A stretch of DNA of 64,000 bases from contig QANY01000230.1 of assembly GCA_003255025.1 (NCBI GenBank), positions 1,560,863-1,624,862 on the forward strand, written 5' to 3'. The notes under the pieces were generated by a model. It had not been told where the DNA came from. It was given only the letters and a program-made list of their open reading frames with translations, and ran no database searches. Shown one piece after another: positions 48,847-59,870 of this stretch. Position numbers and translations under genes: made by a program. The stretch comes from Datisca glomerata. Its lineage: Eukaryota > Streptophyta > Magnoliopsida > Cucurbitales > Datiscaceae. How positions within the stretch are numbered: the stretch's first letter is position 1; each line of letters begins with the position of its first letter.

Positions 48847-49153
48847 TGTAAAGAACAGATATAGTGTAAAAGAAGAAGAAGAAATTGAGAAGAGAAGAGA
48901 GAGAGAGAGAGTTCAAATAAGCTTGTTCTAGAATTATGCAACTTGCTTCATTACCTCATAACTAAATAAAGATATCAAATATATATTACAAGGGTTAGCT
49001 CAACCACTAAGCTAACTAAACTAACTCCCTAACAATGAGTAGTTAGAGAAATATCACTAAACTAAGCTTCAACTGATTGTTGAGCTTTGCTGATATGGCA
49101 GACTTAGTCTCTACTGAGGTGGCAACTGAAGTGGCTGTATCATTAGCTTATCA
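48847..49153 (-). mobile_element. 5' LTR of the copia element
   Basis: 307 bp with TG...CA ends, flanked by ACTTG at 49154-49158. Confidence 0.92.
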
Positions 49154-49158
49154 ACTTG

Positions 49159-49814
49159 GAGATAATATATTTATAATAAAAATATTACAAATAGAAGGAA
49201 ACTTGAATAAGCTATACATCATCTCGAGATGATAAATTATCTACAAGAACGCGTGATCCTACCAAATTTATATTGTAAGATAAGGTGAAAAGAAACTAAT
49301 AAAGAAATTATTTGAGAAGAAAAAATTAAATATGACAAACTATTTTACTACGGATAATGGACATTGAAAATTATTATATTTATTATAAAACTAAAAAAAT
49401 CATGGGTCTCGAAGAGTAGTTCGATTAAAATCTTATAGATGAATAATAAACTCATTGTTATTGACTGAAATCATGTTTATGATGTAAGAATCTTCAGAAT
49501 CTTATACATGATCATTCACATTCCTAATAAAATAATAAAATTAAATATAAAATTTTATAAAGTTTTAGTAAAAGAATAATTAGTTACTAGAATTATTAAT
49601 GAATTAAATATAAAAAAACTTAATATTATACTATATTTAGTGGGGCTTAAATGGTAAAAGGAAAAATCAAAAGTTTCTCCATCTTAAGCCCATTTTAATA
49701 TAGTAGAGATAGAGATGTAATACATATGCAAATGTAACTTACAATATATAGTTTGTGTCACTTTTTCCCCAAGCTTTCACACCATTTAAATCAATAATAT
49801 TAAGAATAATTGTA
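49159..49814. other. Intergenic DNA, no gene recognised
   Basis: AT-rich; nothing supported. Confidence 0.5.
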
Positions 49815-49978
49815 CATTAACCAAGTAGTTGACTAACTTTTAAGTAACCAAGTGATGTGTCACTCATATAAAGGTTGACGATTTAAAATATTTTAATGAG
49901 TGAGAAAATATTAACTTATAAATGATCAACACATCAGTCGAGCTAACCCTTAAAACTTAGTCAATTACTTGGTCAATC
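49815..49978. mobile_element. Stowaway-like foldback MITE
   Basis: 164 bp with long inverted ends: CATTAACCAAGTAGTTGACT at the left and, as complement of the right end, GATTGACCAAGTAATTGACT, extending with gaps for about 60 bp ('gatgtgt', 'tataaag'). TA flanks both ends (49813-49814, 49979-49980). The whole element can fold into a hairpin. Confidence 0.65.
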
Positions 49979-50336
49979 TATACTTATTTAAATATTGAAG
50001 ATAAAGTTACAAAGATCCACATGAATGAGTAAAAACTCTTCATATAACTTTAGTACATTTTACATTTACATAAATAATTAGTTTTTTTATTTAAATTTAT
50101 ATAATATATCTAGCATTTTGTGTAAATGTTTCTATGGGTGAAACCGTTAAAGTTTGACTTCTTGGTGCAATATTAATATAATGTAATTAACAAACTCTAA
50201 TATTACTACATATCATGTGATACATTGGTTGGGTCATATCTCATAGAGAGGTACTATAATTCAAATATATAGGAATGCACATACTATGATATGTATACAT
50301 ATACGTATATTTATAATAATAATTTTACTGTTTATT
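49979..50336. other. Intergenic DNA before the viral block
   Basis: No feature recognised. Confidence 0.5.
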
Positions 50337-51120
50337 GTTGTTAGATAAGATAAAATAGTTTAGTTATCTCTGCAAGTGAAATCAAATTATTTCAATCTAA
50401 AATTAGATTTCTAGGATTTGAAATTTATCATTCTATAATTAAATCAATTGATCGAGTAATACAATTTGTTGACAAATTTCTTGATGAAATCCTTGACAAA
50501 ACCCAATTACAAAGATTTCTAGAGTCCCTAAATTATATATATGATTTTTTTAATCAATTAAGAATTGATTGCAAGCCTCTCTTTGAAAGGCTTATGAAAA
50601 ATCCTCCTCCTTGGACATCTGTCCACACCAATTTAATTAAGAGAATTAAAACTCATGTTAAGACACTTCATTGTTTTGTCATCCCCTCAAATAATTCTTT
50701 TAAGGTATCTTATTACAGTACAACTTGTAAGCGTATTTGATGCCTCTGAAATTGGATATGGAGGTATCTTATTACAAAAAATTTCTCCAGATTCTCCAGA
50801 ACAACTTGTTAGATTCACATCTGGAACCTGAACTCAATCATAAATAAATTACAGTACAATTAAAAAAGAAATCTCATTTGTTATATTCGGTATACGAAAA
50901 TTTTAGAATGACTTATTGAATAAAAAATTTCTCCTAAAAATTGACTGTAAATCTGCAAAGAACGTTTTGGAAAAAGATGTTAAAAATATTACTTCCAAAC
51001 ATATTTTTGCTCGATGGCAGTCCATTCTAAGTATTTTTTATTTTGATATTGAATTCAAGGCGTTAATAATTTGATCATTGACTTCCTTACAGTAAATTTT
51101 TGCGGGGAAGTCAAGATGTG
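50337..51120 (+). pseudogene. Endogenous pararetrovirus RT (C-terminal part) and RNase H, fragment 1
   Basis: One frame is open for about 120 codons and reads KIRFLGFEIYHSIIKSID, TQLQRFLESLNYI and CKPLFERLMKNPPPW, the thumb/connection part of a Caulimoviridae-type RT. RNase H follows after a small duplication near 50705-50740: FDASEIGYGGILLQK (Asp), STIKKEI (Glu), IDCKSAKNVLEKDV (Asp) and ARWQSILSIF. The polymerase palm is missing on the left. Stops at TGA near 50831 and others break it. RT copies pregenomic RNA to DNA. No integrase is associated with it. Confidence 0.85.
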
Positions 51121-51635
51121 GTCTAGGCCCAGGGTCTCACAGAATATAATCAATGGAGAGTCATATACTCCACAATTAGCCCTTAAAGCCCAAATTAAAG
51201 AGCAGTCTTCTACTCTTAGATAAACTCAAATGACAATGCTTGGGTCCATCAGGCCCAACTATTAATCAGCCCTAATAAATTAATTTGACCCATTCTTAGT
51301 CTCCAAACGTTTTGATCCACAATTGGTCAATCAGCTAATCATAAAATAAAAAAATCATCCCCATATCTTAGAAAAATTTCGAGCAAAAATCTCTTTCATA
51401 TTGAGTCTTTGTTTGCTCACTTGAAAAATCCAATTGAAATAGCGAAATCTCATTTCTTTCTAGATTTCCACTTTGTCCCTGATCACAATGACAAAAATCT
51501 TGAAAAGCGTTTTCGAAATTAATTAATCTGCATAAAAACTATTTTTTTGATTTTGATGTGATTAAGGATTTGGATGAAATTATCAATATCTTGATTGTTG
51601 ACAATAGGTTCTTCAACCCCATTATCAGAAATTGA
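51121..51635 (+). pseudogene. Pararetrovirus region after RNase H (second-ORF N-terminal part), fragment 1
   Basis: Starts with MWSRPRVSQN and NGESYTPQLALKAQI. It is diverged but clearly homologous at DNA level to 52706-53060 ('cttgggtccatcaggccc', 'aaaaatctctttcatattga', 'ttccactttgtccctgatca'). Many stops. The protein is not one I can name; in related plant sequences such a reading frame follows the polymerase. Confidence 0.6.
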
Positions 51636-52705
51636 GGATTTTTAATTAAATTTTCTATTTTTAAGTGATTTAATTTTTTTATTATTTTTGTGTTTGATTA
51701 TTTTAATTATTTTATTTCTTTTATTTCAATTTTAATATTTTTTATTTCTTTTTAAAGTTCTTGTAAAGTAACTTCTTTTTTTTTCCTTTAACTTTGTTGA
51801 ATTTTTCAAGAGTTTGTGAAAAGCTTGTGGTAGTATTATTAGACTTAGAATTTTTTTTTTATTTTGAATTATTTTAATAAGTTTTTCAAGATATTCTTAT
51901 TTTAATTCAGGATTTCAATTTTACTAATTAAGTCTAACAAGAGATTTTCTTATTCTTCATTTTTATTTAAAATATTGATATTTTTCTGACAACTGCTATC
52001 TCTGCATCCCATAGAGATGTTAGGAGAATCATTGTCAGAACTTGAAGAGTTTAATTCATCAGATTTAGAGGATTCAAATTCTTTTAAATTGTCATTACTA
52101 ATTTCATACTAATCTATTGATTCTATGATTCTAAACAATTCGTGTTTATCTTCATCAGAGATTTTTAATTGATTAACTTTATTTTTGACTTGACAAGTAT
52201 TGGGAAAATGACCATTCTGGCCACATTTAAAACACTTAATTTTACTTTTATCAACAAATTCTTCATTGAATTTTCTTTTTGAATAATTTTTATTTCTAGA
52301 ATAGTATTTGTCAAAATTTTATTTTTCTGCTTGTGGTAGTTTTTTCCTATAAGATGATAAATTTTCCTATTTTTTGGGAAGGAGCAATAGCAGATAAACC
52401 ATATTACTCACCAAAATTGTCTAACTCATATTTGACAGTTTTTTCTTTTTTAATTTATTTATTAATTTTAATGTCTATGGCATTTTTAGACATTCTTTTT
52501 GTATTCTGGTGATTATTGTACCATAGGTGGGACTATTATAGTCTATATTTCCTAGATCGTTGCTAAAGACTGATGTAATTTTGTGGGCAAACAAATTTTG
52601 TAGGTCATTGATGAATTTTTCTTTCCAAAAGGGTTGATTACTATCATTCCAAGACATTACTTTAGACAAAAATATATTTTTGTACCAGTCAAATGAATGG
52701 TTCAA
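51636..52705 (-). pseudogene. Pararetrovirus coat-protein C-terminus and zinc knuckle, inverted fragment
   Basis: The complement of this segment matches 57150-58640 of the plus copy. It encodes DWYKNIFLSKVMSWNDSNQP and FWKEKFINDLQNLFAHKI, then a CCHC knuckle (CFKCGQNGHFPNTC, codons around 52240-52200), an acidic Ser-rich stretch and a coiled-coil tail. The knuckle packages viral RNA. The fragment is inserted in reverse between two plus fragments. It lacks the MITE that interrupts the plus copy (empty site near 51840-51860). Confidence 0.85.
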
Positions 52706-54045
52706 TAATAGAAGAGTCTTCGACTCAACAATTGACCCTTAAGACCCAAATCAATTAGGAGTCTTTTACTTCTAACCAAGCTTAATTAACAATATTTGGG
52801 TCCATCAGACCCAATTACCAATCAACCATGGTCAATTAATTTGACCATTTCTCAATTACCAGACCTTTTAATACCCAATCATACCATCAGCCAATTGCAA
52901 ATTACAAAAAATCATCTCCTTATTTCAGAAAAATCCCTAGTAAAAATCTCTTTTATATTGAGCCATCATTCGCACATTTTAAAGATCCTACTAAGCCCAT
53001 TTTCTCCCAGAATTCCACTTTGTCCGTGGTCACAGAGACAAAAATCTCAATTTCTATAGGGACATTCTCTTAGAAACTAAATCCATTAATATTAGTCCAA
53101 TAAAAAATACCGAAGGAAGAATACTCTATCATTCTTTCTATATTCTTAAAATCATAACCATGAACGAATGGAAAGACCATCCTTCAGTTCCCAAAATTCT
53201 TTTAAATAAAAGACAATATAATTATTTTGACTATATTGATGCTTGACACATGATTTTCCTGCATCAAAATAGTGATTTTTCTATTCATCGATTTTAAATT
53301 TTGACAAAAATTTCAAAATTAATCTTCTCAATTAGTTCTTAAAATGGTGGTCTATCCACGATACTATCTTAGAAATATTTCCAATCAAATTTTAACAAAG
53401 TTTTAATTTATTTATGAAAACACGCATTCCCTCTTCAATTGAGGTTTCTATGCCTCAATTACACTGCTTTAAAAATAAATACAAAATACCCTGGATTTTA
53501 AAGTGGCAATACTCAATTGAAGATAAAATTCTTACCAGGCAGTATTATGTTAAATGGTAGGATAAATTTAATACCCAAAAAATTATTGCATCCATCAACC
53601 ATGAATTTGCAACTATCCATCCTAATGTGAGACTAACAAATCATTTTACCCAAGCTCCATTAAAAGTTAATCAACCTATTAACTTAGCTCCACAAATTAA
53701 ATCATCCAGTTTAAATTCATCCAAATTCTGAATCCAAACCGAATTAAATCCTCTTCAAAGGGTAAATCAAATGCCACAAAGCCAAAGTCTAAATTGAAGA
53801 AGGAATTAATCCATAAAATGTTTCTCCTCCTAGAAGATAATAATGATTTTGAATCTAAATCATTAGTAGAGTCAAGTCACCCAATCAAACTCAATATCCA
53901 AAAAGGTCAATCAACTAAAGCTTTCCCTCAGCAATTGAAGGATAAAAATAAATCACAAGGACGCGTCTTACCACAATGGGCTTATGATGCCTTCCAAGAC
54001 TCACAAGACCCATTCGATGACGTCAATCTCAGTGACGATGAATAG
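52706..54045 (+). pseudogene. Pararetrovirus second-ORF-like protein, 'FHFVRGHRD' version
   Basis: Recognisable pieces in shifting frames: FHFVRGHRDKNLNFYRD, YNYFDYIDA, INHEFATIHPNVRLTNHF, then a clean stretch from about 53760 to the TAG at 54045 (LKKELIHKMFLLLEDNN, GRVLPQWAYDAFQDSQDPFD) ending in acidic DDVNLSDDE. I recognise this as a conserved plant pararetrovirus-associated protein but know no function. The C-terminal part recurs at 61966-62340 and 63745-64000 on the minus strand. Compared with those, the middle domain here differs: no AlkB-like sequence is present. Confidence 0.65.
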
Positions 54046-54845
54046 AAAAAAATAATTCACCTTTGGCAAAATGCCAATGTTGAAATAATTAAGAAATCAA
54101 GAAGTTTGAAAAATAAATATCATAATGACTTTCCATCATAATGCAACGGTCATAAGGATCTTAAGACAAGCGATAATGACTTCTCCGAAATCAACAATCA
54201 AAGCACAAGAATCCAAGATAGCAACTATCAAGGACTCCAACTTATAGCAATAGTCACAATGAATATTGAAAGACAACAATCATAACAGAGCAATATTGAA
54301 GACGCAAAGTCCAAGATTACAATTATCAAGGAATCTTTGTATTTTGTCAAATAATTAGGCAACTAATTATCCTTTTTACTGTTCTTAGTCAAAAATTATA
54401 ATATAAAATGTTTTTACTTTACTAGAAAAAAATAGTGCAGGTAAGTTATGTGTTTCTGGTGAACTCCACTCTCCTTGCCTATAAATAGGCTGCCTTCTCC
54501 CATTTGTTCCTTAGAACTTGTTTTCACTCTTAACGATTTTGAGAGAAAAACTTGTTTTAAGAACAAAGCAATCTTTCTTCCTCCTCTTTTGTAATCTCTT
54601 CTTATTTTTCTTCAACATTAATTAGTGACCACGAGTACTAATTAATCGTTGGCAATTAATTTTCCTCAATACTTGTAAGTTTTAAATCTTACTTAAAATA
54701 ACAATTTTAATGTTTATTGTTGTTTGAAATCTTTCTTCTAATACCCAGTCTTTAATTTCTTAAAATATACGTAATTCTGCCTCTTTTGGCATCAGAGCCA
54801 AACCTGAAATTTTTAATCATAAGAATAATTTAGTCATCTTGAGTC
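54046..54845 (+). promoter_or_regulatory. Pararetrovirus intergenic region: promoter, leader and primer site
   Basis: Non-coding link between the end of one viral copy and the first ORF of the next. It contains a TATA box TATAAATA at 54480-54487, with 'cttgcctataaataggctgc' around it, then about 300 nt of leader. A homologous region lies inverted at 61259-61965. This is the expected pregenomic-RNA promoter and leader of a circular Caulimoviridae genome. Confidence 0.75.
54787..54800 (+). promoter_or_regulatory. tRNA-Met primer-binding site of the pararetrovirus
   Basis: TGGCATCAGAGCCA differs in one base from TGGTATCAGAGCCA, the initiator-tRNA-Met complement used by Caulimoviridae. It lies about 46 bases before the first ATG of ORF1. 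Confidence 0.85.
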
Positions 54846-55790
54846 ATGAGTAGATTATTTAGAAGTAATTCTTCTTGTAGCAATAGGTCTACAATGAATA
54901 CAATACTAGACATAATCAACGAAGAACATTTTGAATACCTAGCAAATGATCAAGTAGATCATAGGGCATGGAATATACCCAGAATTCCTAGTAAAGAAAT
55001 TTAAAAATCAACATGGTTTGTTGCTTTCTTCAAGCCTCAACATTATGTAAAAATAATTGAAAAAATACATGCTCTTGGGAAAGAGTATGAAACATGTCAA
55101 TTACTTTTCCTAATGCAATTAAACATCACATTGAATAAGGATATAATTTTCTTCACTTTGGTTTAGTCCAGATTGGATTTAAACCACTCACATGGAGAGG
55201 CCTAAATACCTCTGTCTTGTTAGCCTTGTGAGATGTAATATTTATAAATTTTAATGATAGTATTTCAAGATTAATTAAATCCTCACTTTATAATTGTCCA
55301 ATCCATTTCGATTATTTTCCAGATTCGTCTATTAGTTTAACAAACCCCTATATTCTTAAATTTTGAACTTTAAATATCAAAACTAGTGGTTACCAAATCT
55401 GAGAAGATGCCCAACTCCTAGCTTTGATTTTTAGAATACATTACAAATTAACCAAAAAGAATATGAATTTTCAAGCCATCAATATGAGTCCAAAAAATCA
55501 AACCCTGTTGATTCAATCTAACCAAAGTAATGTCAATATGAGAGTTTCTAAAATCATTAGGTCGTATGATATTACTTTGCTTAAAAATTGGCTTTTAAAA
55601 AATGAAAGCCAACCCACTCCAATTCAATGCCCAAATGAAGATATTGATTATAGCGAGCAGTACATGGAGGGTACTGTTAAAATTCATTTCCAATCATCTT
55701 CTAATCCTCAAATTAAGGAGTCTAGCCAGGAATTCCTTTTCCAGATCATTTGTTAATAATGATCAAGATCTTAGGATTCAACAGTTAGAC
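54846..55790 (+). pseudogene. Pararetrovirus movement protein (30K superfamily), broken
   Basis: ATG at 54846 (MSRLFRSNSS), then INEEHFEYLANDQVDHRAWN, PLTWRGLN, INFNDSISRLI, DYFPDSSISLTNPYIL, LALIFRIHYKLTKKNMN and SPKNQTLLIQSNQS. The order and spacing match the viral movement protein domain of petuvirus/florendovirus-like polyproteins, which lets virus pass plasmodesmata. Stops near 55002 and after 55220 and frameshifts break the frame. It is the first part of the ORF1 polyprotein and follows the primer site directly. Confidence 0.75.
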
Positions 55791-55799
55791 TAAGAATTA

Positions 55800-57900
55800 A
55801 AAACTAAAAAATAAAAAAATTTAGACTTAAAGGCATAACCACAAATTCTCAAGTCAGTCAGCTAATCCTTGATAATAAGACTGAACAGTCTGACGAAGCT
55901 GAAACACCCATTGAATCGGATTTTCAAGGAACTTTACCTCCTATTAATCCTCAACTTTTAGTTTTGATTTAGGCACCCTAAGCCAATAATACAAGCCTGA
56001 TTGGGAGGGTTTAACCCAACCACTCGTAATAGATGCAATAGGTTTAGAGAGACAAACAATATGGATCAAAGAAAAATCATCATTGCTGAATGGAAGATGT
56101 TCATGCAAGAATTTAATATTGATATATTTTTCCTTGATTATATCGAGGATATTTATGAAAAGAATATTAAAGTAATTTCAAAGACTAAATGGGTCAAGGT
56201 AGACTCTAGTATGGTGTCTGCTAGACATCCCCCACTTGAGAAAATTATAATTAATCATAAAAAAATTTTAATCACTGGTTCTCCTTTTCAAATTTCAAAG
56301 GAAGAAGAACCTTATAAAAGGTTGTTGAACTACTTAATTACACCAATCAAAGTTTAATAACAATAGGAAAATAATTAGACAAAATTAAAAATAAGGTTAA
56401 TGATCTTCATGATCCTAAATCTAATGAATCTCTGTAAGAAACTCCTTTAATAAATCTTTCAGATAAAACTACTTTGAATATTGTTCCCCTCAATAAAAGA
56501 ATGATAAAATCCTTCAAAAATTGAAGAATAAATATATTTAATCATCTTCCTCAGTTAAGGTTATTAACTAAGACAGTATTTCTGAATAAAAAAGAAATAG
56601 TTCAGAATCCACCAATGAATCATCCATAATTGATGAATCTTCAAGCATCCAGAATATTGAAGAAACATTTAAAAATTAACAAATTAACAAATTAGAAAGG
56701 ATGTGACATAAAAAGCATATTCCTTCAAATATTCAAATTACAAAATCTTCTTTAGTTAACCAATTTTTTATTTCTACAGAAAAATTGTATGAATAGAATA
56801 TCGATGGGCTTTCAAAATAGGAAGTCCTCAACAAATTACAACACATGACTATGGTAGCAAACAGTTACATTACCACACAATGAGGTAATCAAACTTTTAG
56901 TTTCAAGATTCACAGGAATGCTTCATTCTTGGTGGAAAAACTATTTCACACAAGAATCCAAAAATACCATCATTTCAGCAGTAAAGATTGATGCTGAAAG
57001 TACCCCAATCCTTGGAGAGGATCATAAAATAATGCATGATGTCATTAATACCCTCTTCTACACCATAATGAACATTTCATTGGAATGCCAAATAATGTTA
57101 CTTCGCGTATCCATGACCAAATTAATGAATCTTAGGTGCCTTAACCTAAATGATTTAGACTGGTACAAAAATATATTTTTCTAGAGAGTAATGTCAAGAG
57201 ATGATAGTAATCAACCCTTTACCCATTTTAAAAGATAAATTCATCAATGGCTTACCGAATTTATCCGTCACAAAATTAGAACAACCCTTAGTGATGATCT
57301 AGGAAATATATACCATAGTAGTCTCACCTACGATATAACTATCACCGCAATACAAAAAGAATGTCTAAAAATGTGCATAGACATTAAAATTAATAAAGAA
57401 ATTAAAAAAGAAAAGAAAACTGCCAAATATGAATTAGACAATTTCTGCGAGCAATATGGTTTACCCGCTATTGCTCCTTCCCAAATAAATAGGAAAAAAT
57501 TCTCATCTTAATCCTAAAGGATTTACAAACCTGATAGGAAAAGATACCACAAATAGAAAAATAAAAATTTTGACAAATGCTTTTCTAGGAATAAAATTAT
57601 TCAAAAAGAAAATTCAAATAAATTGTATATGAAAGTAAAATTAAGTGTTTTAAATGTGGCAAGAATGGTCATTTTTCCAATACTTGTCAAGTCAAAAATA
57701 AAATTAATCAATTAAAAATCTCTAATGAAGATAAATAAGAATTATTTAGAATCATAGAATCAATAGATTACGATGAAAGTAGTAATGAAGACTTAGAAGA
57801 TTTTGAATCCTCTAAATCTGAAGAATTAAATTCTTCAAGCTTTAATACTGATTCTCCAAACATCTCTATGGGATGTAACGATAGTTGTTGTCAAAAAATA
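55800..57900 (+). pseudogene. Pararetrovirus linker and coat protein with zinc knuckle, broken
   Basis: 56001-56357 is an open stretch (KIIIAEWKMFMQEFNIDIFF, ISKTKWVKVDSS) that I take as the linker before the capsid. The capsid core begins near 56900 (GMLHSWWKNYF, LRCLNLNDLDWYKNIFF, AIQKECLKMCIDIKI, ELDNFCEQYGL). A CCHC knuckle, CFKCGKNGHFSNTC, lies at about 57648-57690, followed by an acidic stretch. This is the Caulimoviridae arrangement of a retroviral-Gag-like coat protein. Frameshifts and stops are scattered throughout. A second plus copy of the core is at 60531-61258 and an inverted one at 51636-52705. Confidence 0.8.
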
Positions 57901-58690
57901 TTAATGTTTTAAATAAAAATGAAGAACAAGAAAATATCTTGTTAGACTTAATTAGCAAAATTGAAAATCCATAATTAAAACAAGAATACCTTGAAAGACT
58001 TAGGAAGGTAATTCAAAAGAAAGAGAATACTAGGGGTGTTCAAAACCAACTTGAAGCGGCTGAATCGAATCGAACCAAAAATGGTATGTTTGGTCGGTTT
58101 TTTTATGTATGCTTGGTTCAGTTCAGAAAAATTGTCGAACCGAAGTTTCGGTTCAGTTCAGAATTTTGGTGGTTTTCGAACCGAACCGAACCGAAACTTT
58201 AATTTTATATTTTTTTTATTTTTTATATATAATTTCTTATAAAACCGAACTGAAGCAAAACTTTAGTTTTATATTTTTTTTCGATAATATCATTTATAAA
58301 TTATTTTTAATTAATAACACCAAACCGAATAACCGAACGGAAACGAAACAAAACTCACCGTTCGATTCTTTTAGTATTCACGGTTCGGATTGGTTTTTTG
58401 CCAAAAAACTGATCAAACCCAACCGTGAACGCCCCTAGAGAAGACTAAGTCTAATAACAATACTGCAAGCCTTTCACAAACGCTTGAAAAATTCAAAATT
58501 AAATGAAAGGAAAAAGAAGTTTCTCTATAGGAACTTAAAAAAGAAATAGAAAATCTTAAAATTGAAATAAAAGAATTAAAAGAATCAAACACAGAAATAA
58601 TAAAAGATTACATATTTTAAAAATAGAACCTAGTAGACTAGGAGAACCTAGTAAATCCCCAATTTATGATAATGAGGTTGAAGAACCTAA
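57901..58690 (+). pseudogene. Pararetrovirus coiled-coil segment between capsid and protease
   Basis: Lys/Glu-rich sequence (LQELKKEIENL-like heptads; visible: LKKEIENLKIEIKELKESN near 58537-58600) likely forms a coiled coil. It is split by a MITE at 58031-58437. The inverted fragment at 51636-51960 shows the same region uninterrupted. Confidence 0.6.
58031..58437. mobile_element. hAT-type MITE inserted in the pararetrovirus
   Basis: Ends TAGGGGTGTTCA and, as complement of the right end, TAGGGGCGTTCA. 8-bp target duplication GAGAATAC (58023-58030) and GAGAAGAC (58438-58445), one mismatch. 407 bp, filled with 'ggttcggttcag' and 'aaccgaaccgaac' palindromic words. Open stretches inside it are not genes. 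The inverted viral fragment near 51840-51860 supplies the empty site. Confidence 0.9.
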
Positions 58691-59127
58691 TGTCAACAAT
58701 CAAGATGATGATAATTTCATCCAAATCCTAAATCACATCAAAATAAAAAATGGCAACATAATGGTCAGAATAATAATTCAATATTTTGATTTCACTATAG
58801 TGGCTCTTATTGATTCAACAGCTGATTTGATTTGTATGCAGGAAGGACTCGTTCCTACCAAGTACTTCAAGTAGATAAAAGAATCTTTGTCCTCTGCCAA
58901 TGGTACTAGAACGCATATCAATTTTGAAATCTTTAAATTTCATATTTACCAAGACAATATATGTTTTAAAATATCGTTTGTCTTAGTAAAAAATATGACA
59001 GATAAAATCATTTTGGGTTTATCATTCATTTCTCTATTGTATCTATTTATAACAGAGCATGATGGGATAATTACTTATCACATGGATAAACCTGTCAAAT
59101 TTAAATTTCTTTCTTTTTTCTCACAAT
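58691..59127 (+). pseudogene. Pararetrovirus aspartic protease (active-site motif altered)
   Basis: The frame reads VALIDSTADLICMQEG, where the family has DSGAD or DTGA; the active-site Gly is replaced by Thr. Then LSSANGTRTHINFEIF, SFVLVKNMTDKIILGLSFI and HDGIITYHMDKPVKFKF. The 'IILG' block is the C-terminal retropepsin signature. One in-frame TAG lies at 58873. This protease would process the ORF1 polyprotein. Confidence 0.8.
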
Positions 59128-59259
59128 GAGAAATGAAAAACATTGAAACAAAATTTTATTTTGAAATCTATAAATTTAATTTCTTGTAAAGAAAAATAAT
59201 TATGTTTTCTACAAGACGATATAAAATTCAAAAGAATTGAAGAACAGCTTCAAAATCCT

Positions 59260-59870
59260 ACTCTTTAAAAATAAATTAAAATCTTTGAATAAAGAATTTA
59301 TTAAAATATATGTTTTGACATTTCTAATACATTTTGCAAATCCAGGCAAATGAAATTGATATATACAAAATTACATTTGGTTGTTATAATTGGAATGTAA
59401 TGCCATTTGCTTCAAGTAAATTTCAGAATATAATGAATGAAATCTTTAATTAATTTACTGATTTCTCGATTGCTTGCATTAGTAATATTCTTATTTTCTC
59501 TAAATATGTTAAACAATATTGGAAACAAGTTAGATTGTTTGTCAAGATAATAAAACAAAATTGTTTAGTTATCTTTGCAAGGAGAATCAAATTGTTTCGA
59601 TCTAAGAAAAAATTTCCAAGACTTGAAATTTATTATTTCATTATTAAGACAATTAATCAAATCATATAATTTGCATTATTAAATCAAGAATCTCTTTTAA
59701 AAACTTATTGTAAACCTGCAAAATATGTTTTGACATTGCTTATAAACAGAGTTTTGTCAGGTAACAGTCTATTTTTAGCATTTTTCCAATATTAAATTTA
59801 TTCAAGATATTAATAATTCAATTCCTAACTTCTTCTCTCATGGATTTATGCAGGAAATCATTTCAAAATT
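59260..59870 (+). pseudogene. Pararetrovirus RT/RNase H, deleted copy 2
   Basis: Visible: CNAICFK/VMPFASSKFQNIMNEIF in two frames, SIACISNILIFSKYVKQYWK (the YIDD box has become CISN, so the metal-binding Asp pair is lost), and a short thumb piece. The sequence then skips most of the connection and RNase H start and resumes with SLLKTYCKPAKYVLT. The N-terminal part of RT is also missing after the protease. The minus copy (63600-62960) shares these deletions. Confidence 0.75.

Larger units (their letters stand above)
41911..49153 (-). mobile_element. Ty1/copia retrotransposon with nested solo LTR
   Basis: Minus-strand element: 5' LTR 49153-48847, 3' LTR 42230-41911. Both begin TGAT.AGCTAA and end CTGTTCTTTACA or its variant (CTTAACA). 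The target duplication ACTTG is present on both sides (41906-41910 and 49154-49158). Directly after the 5' LTR the minus strand reads TGGTACCAGAGCC, a tRNA-Met primer site. Directly before the 3' LTR it reads CTTGAAGGGAA, a polypurine tract. Order along the minus strand is gag, integrase, RT, RNase H, as in copia. Total 7.24 kb; without the nested solo LTR it would be about 5.54 kb. Many stops make it inactive. Confidence 0.95.

Noticed and set aside
58036..58438. Two overlapping open frames of 68 and 109 codons
   Set aside because: Contained in the hAT MITE and produced by its 'gaaccgaaccg' repeats.
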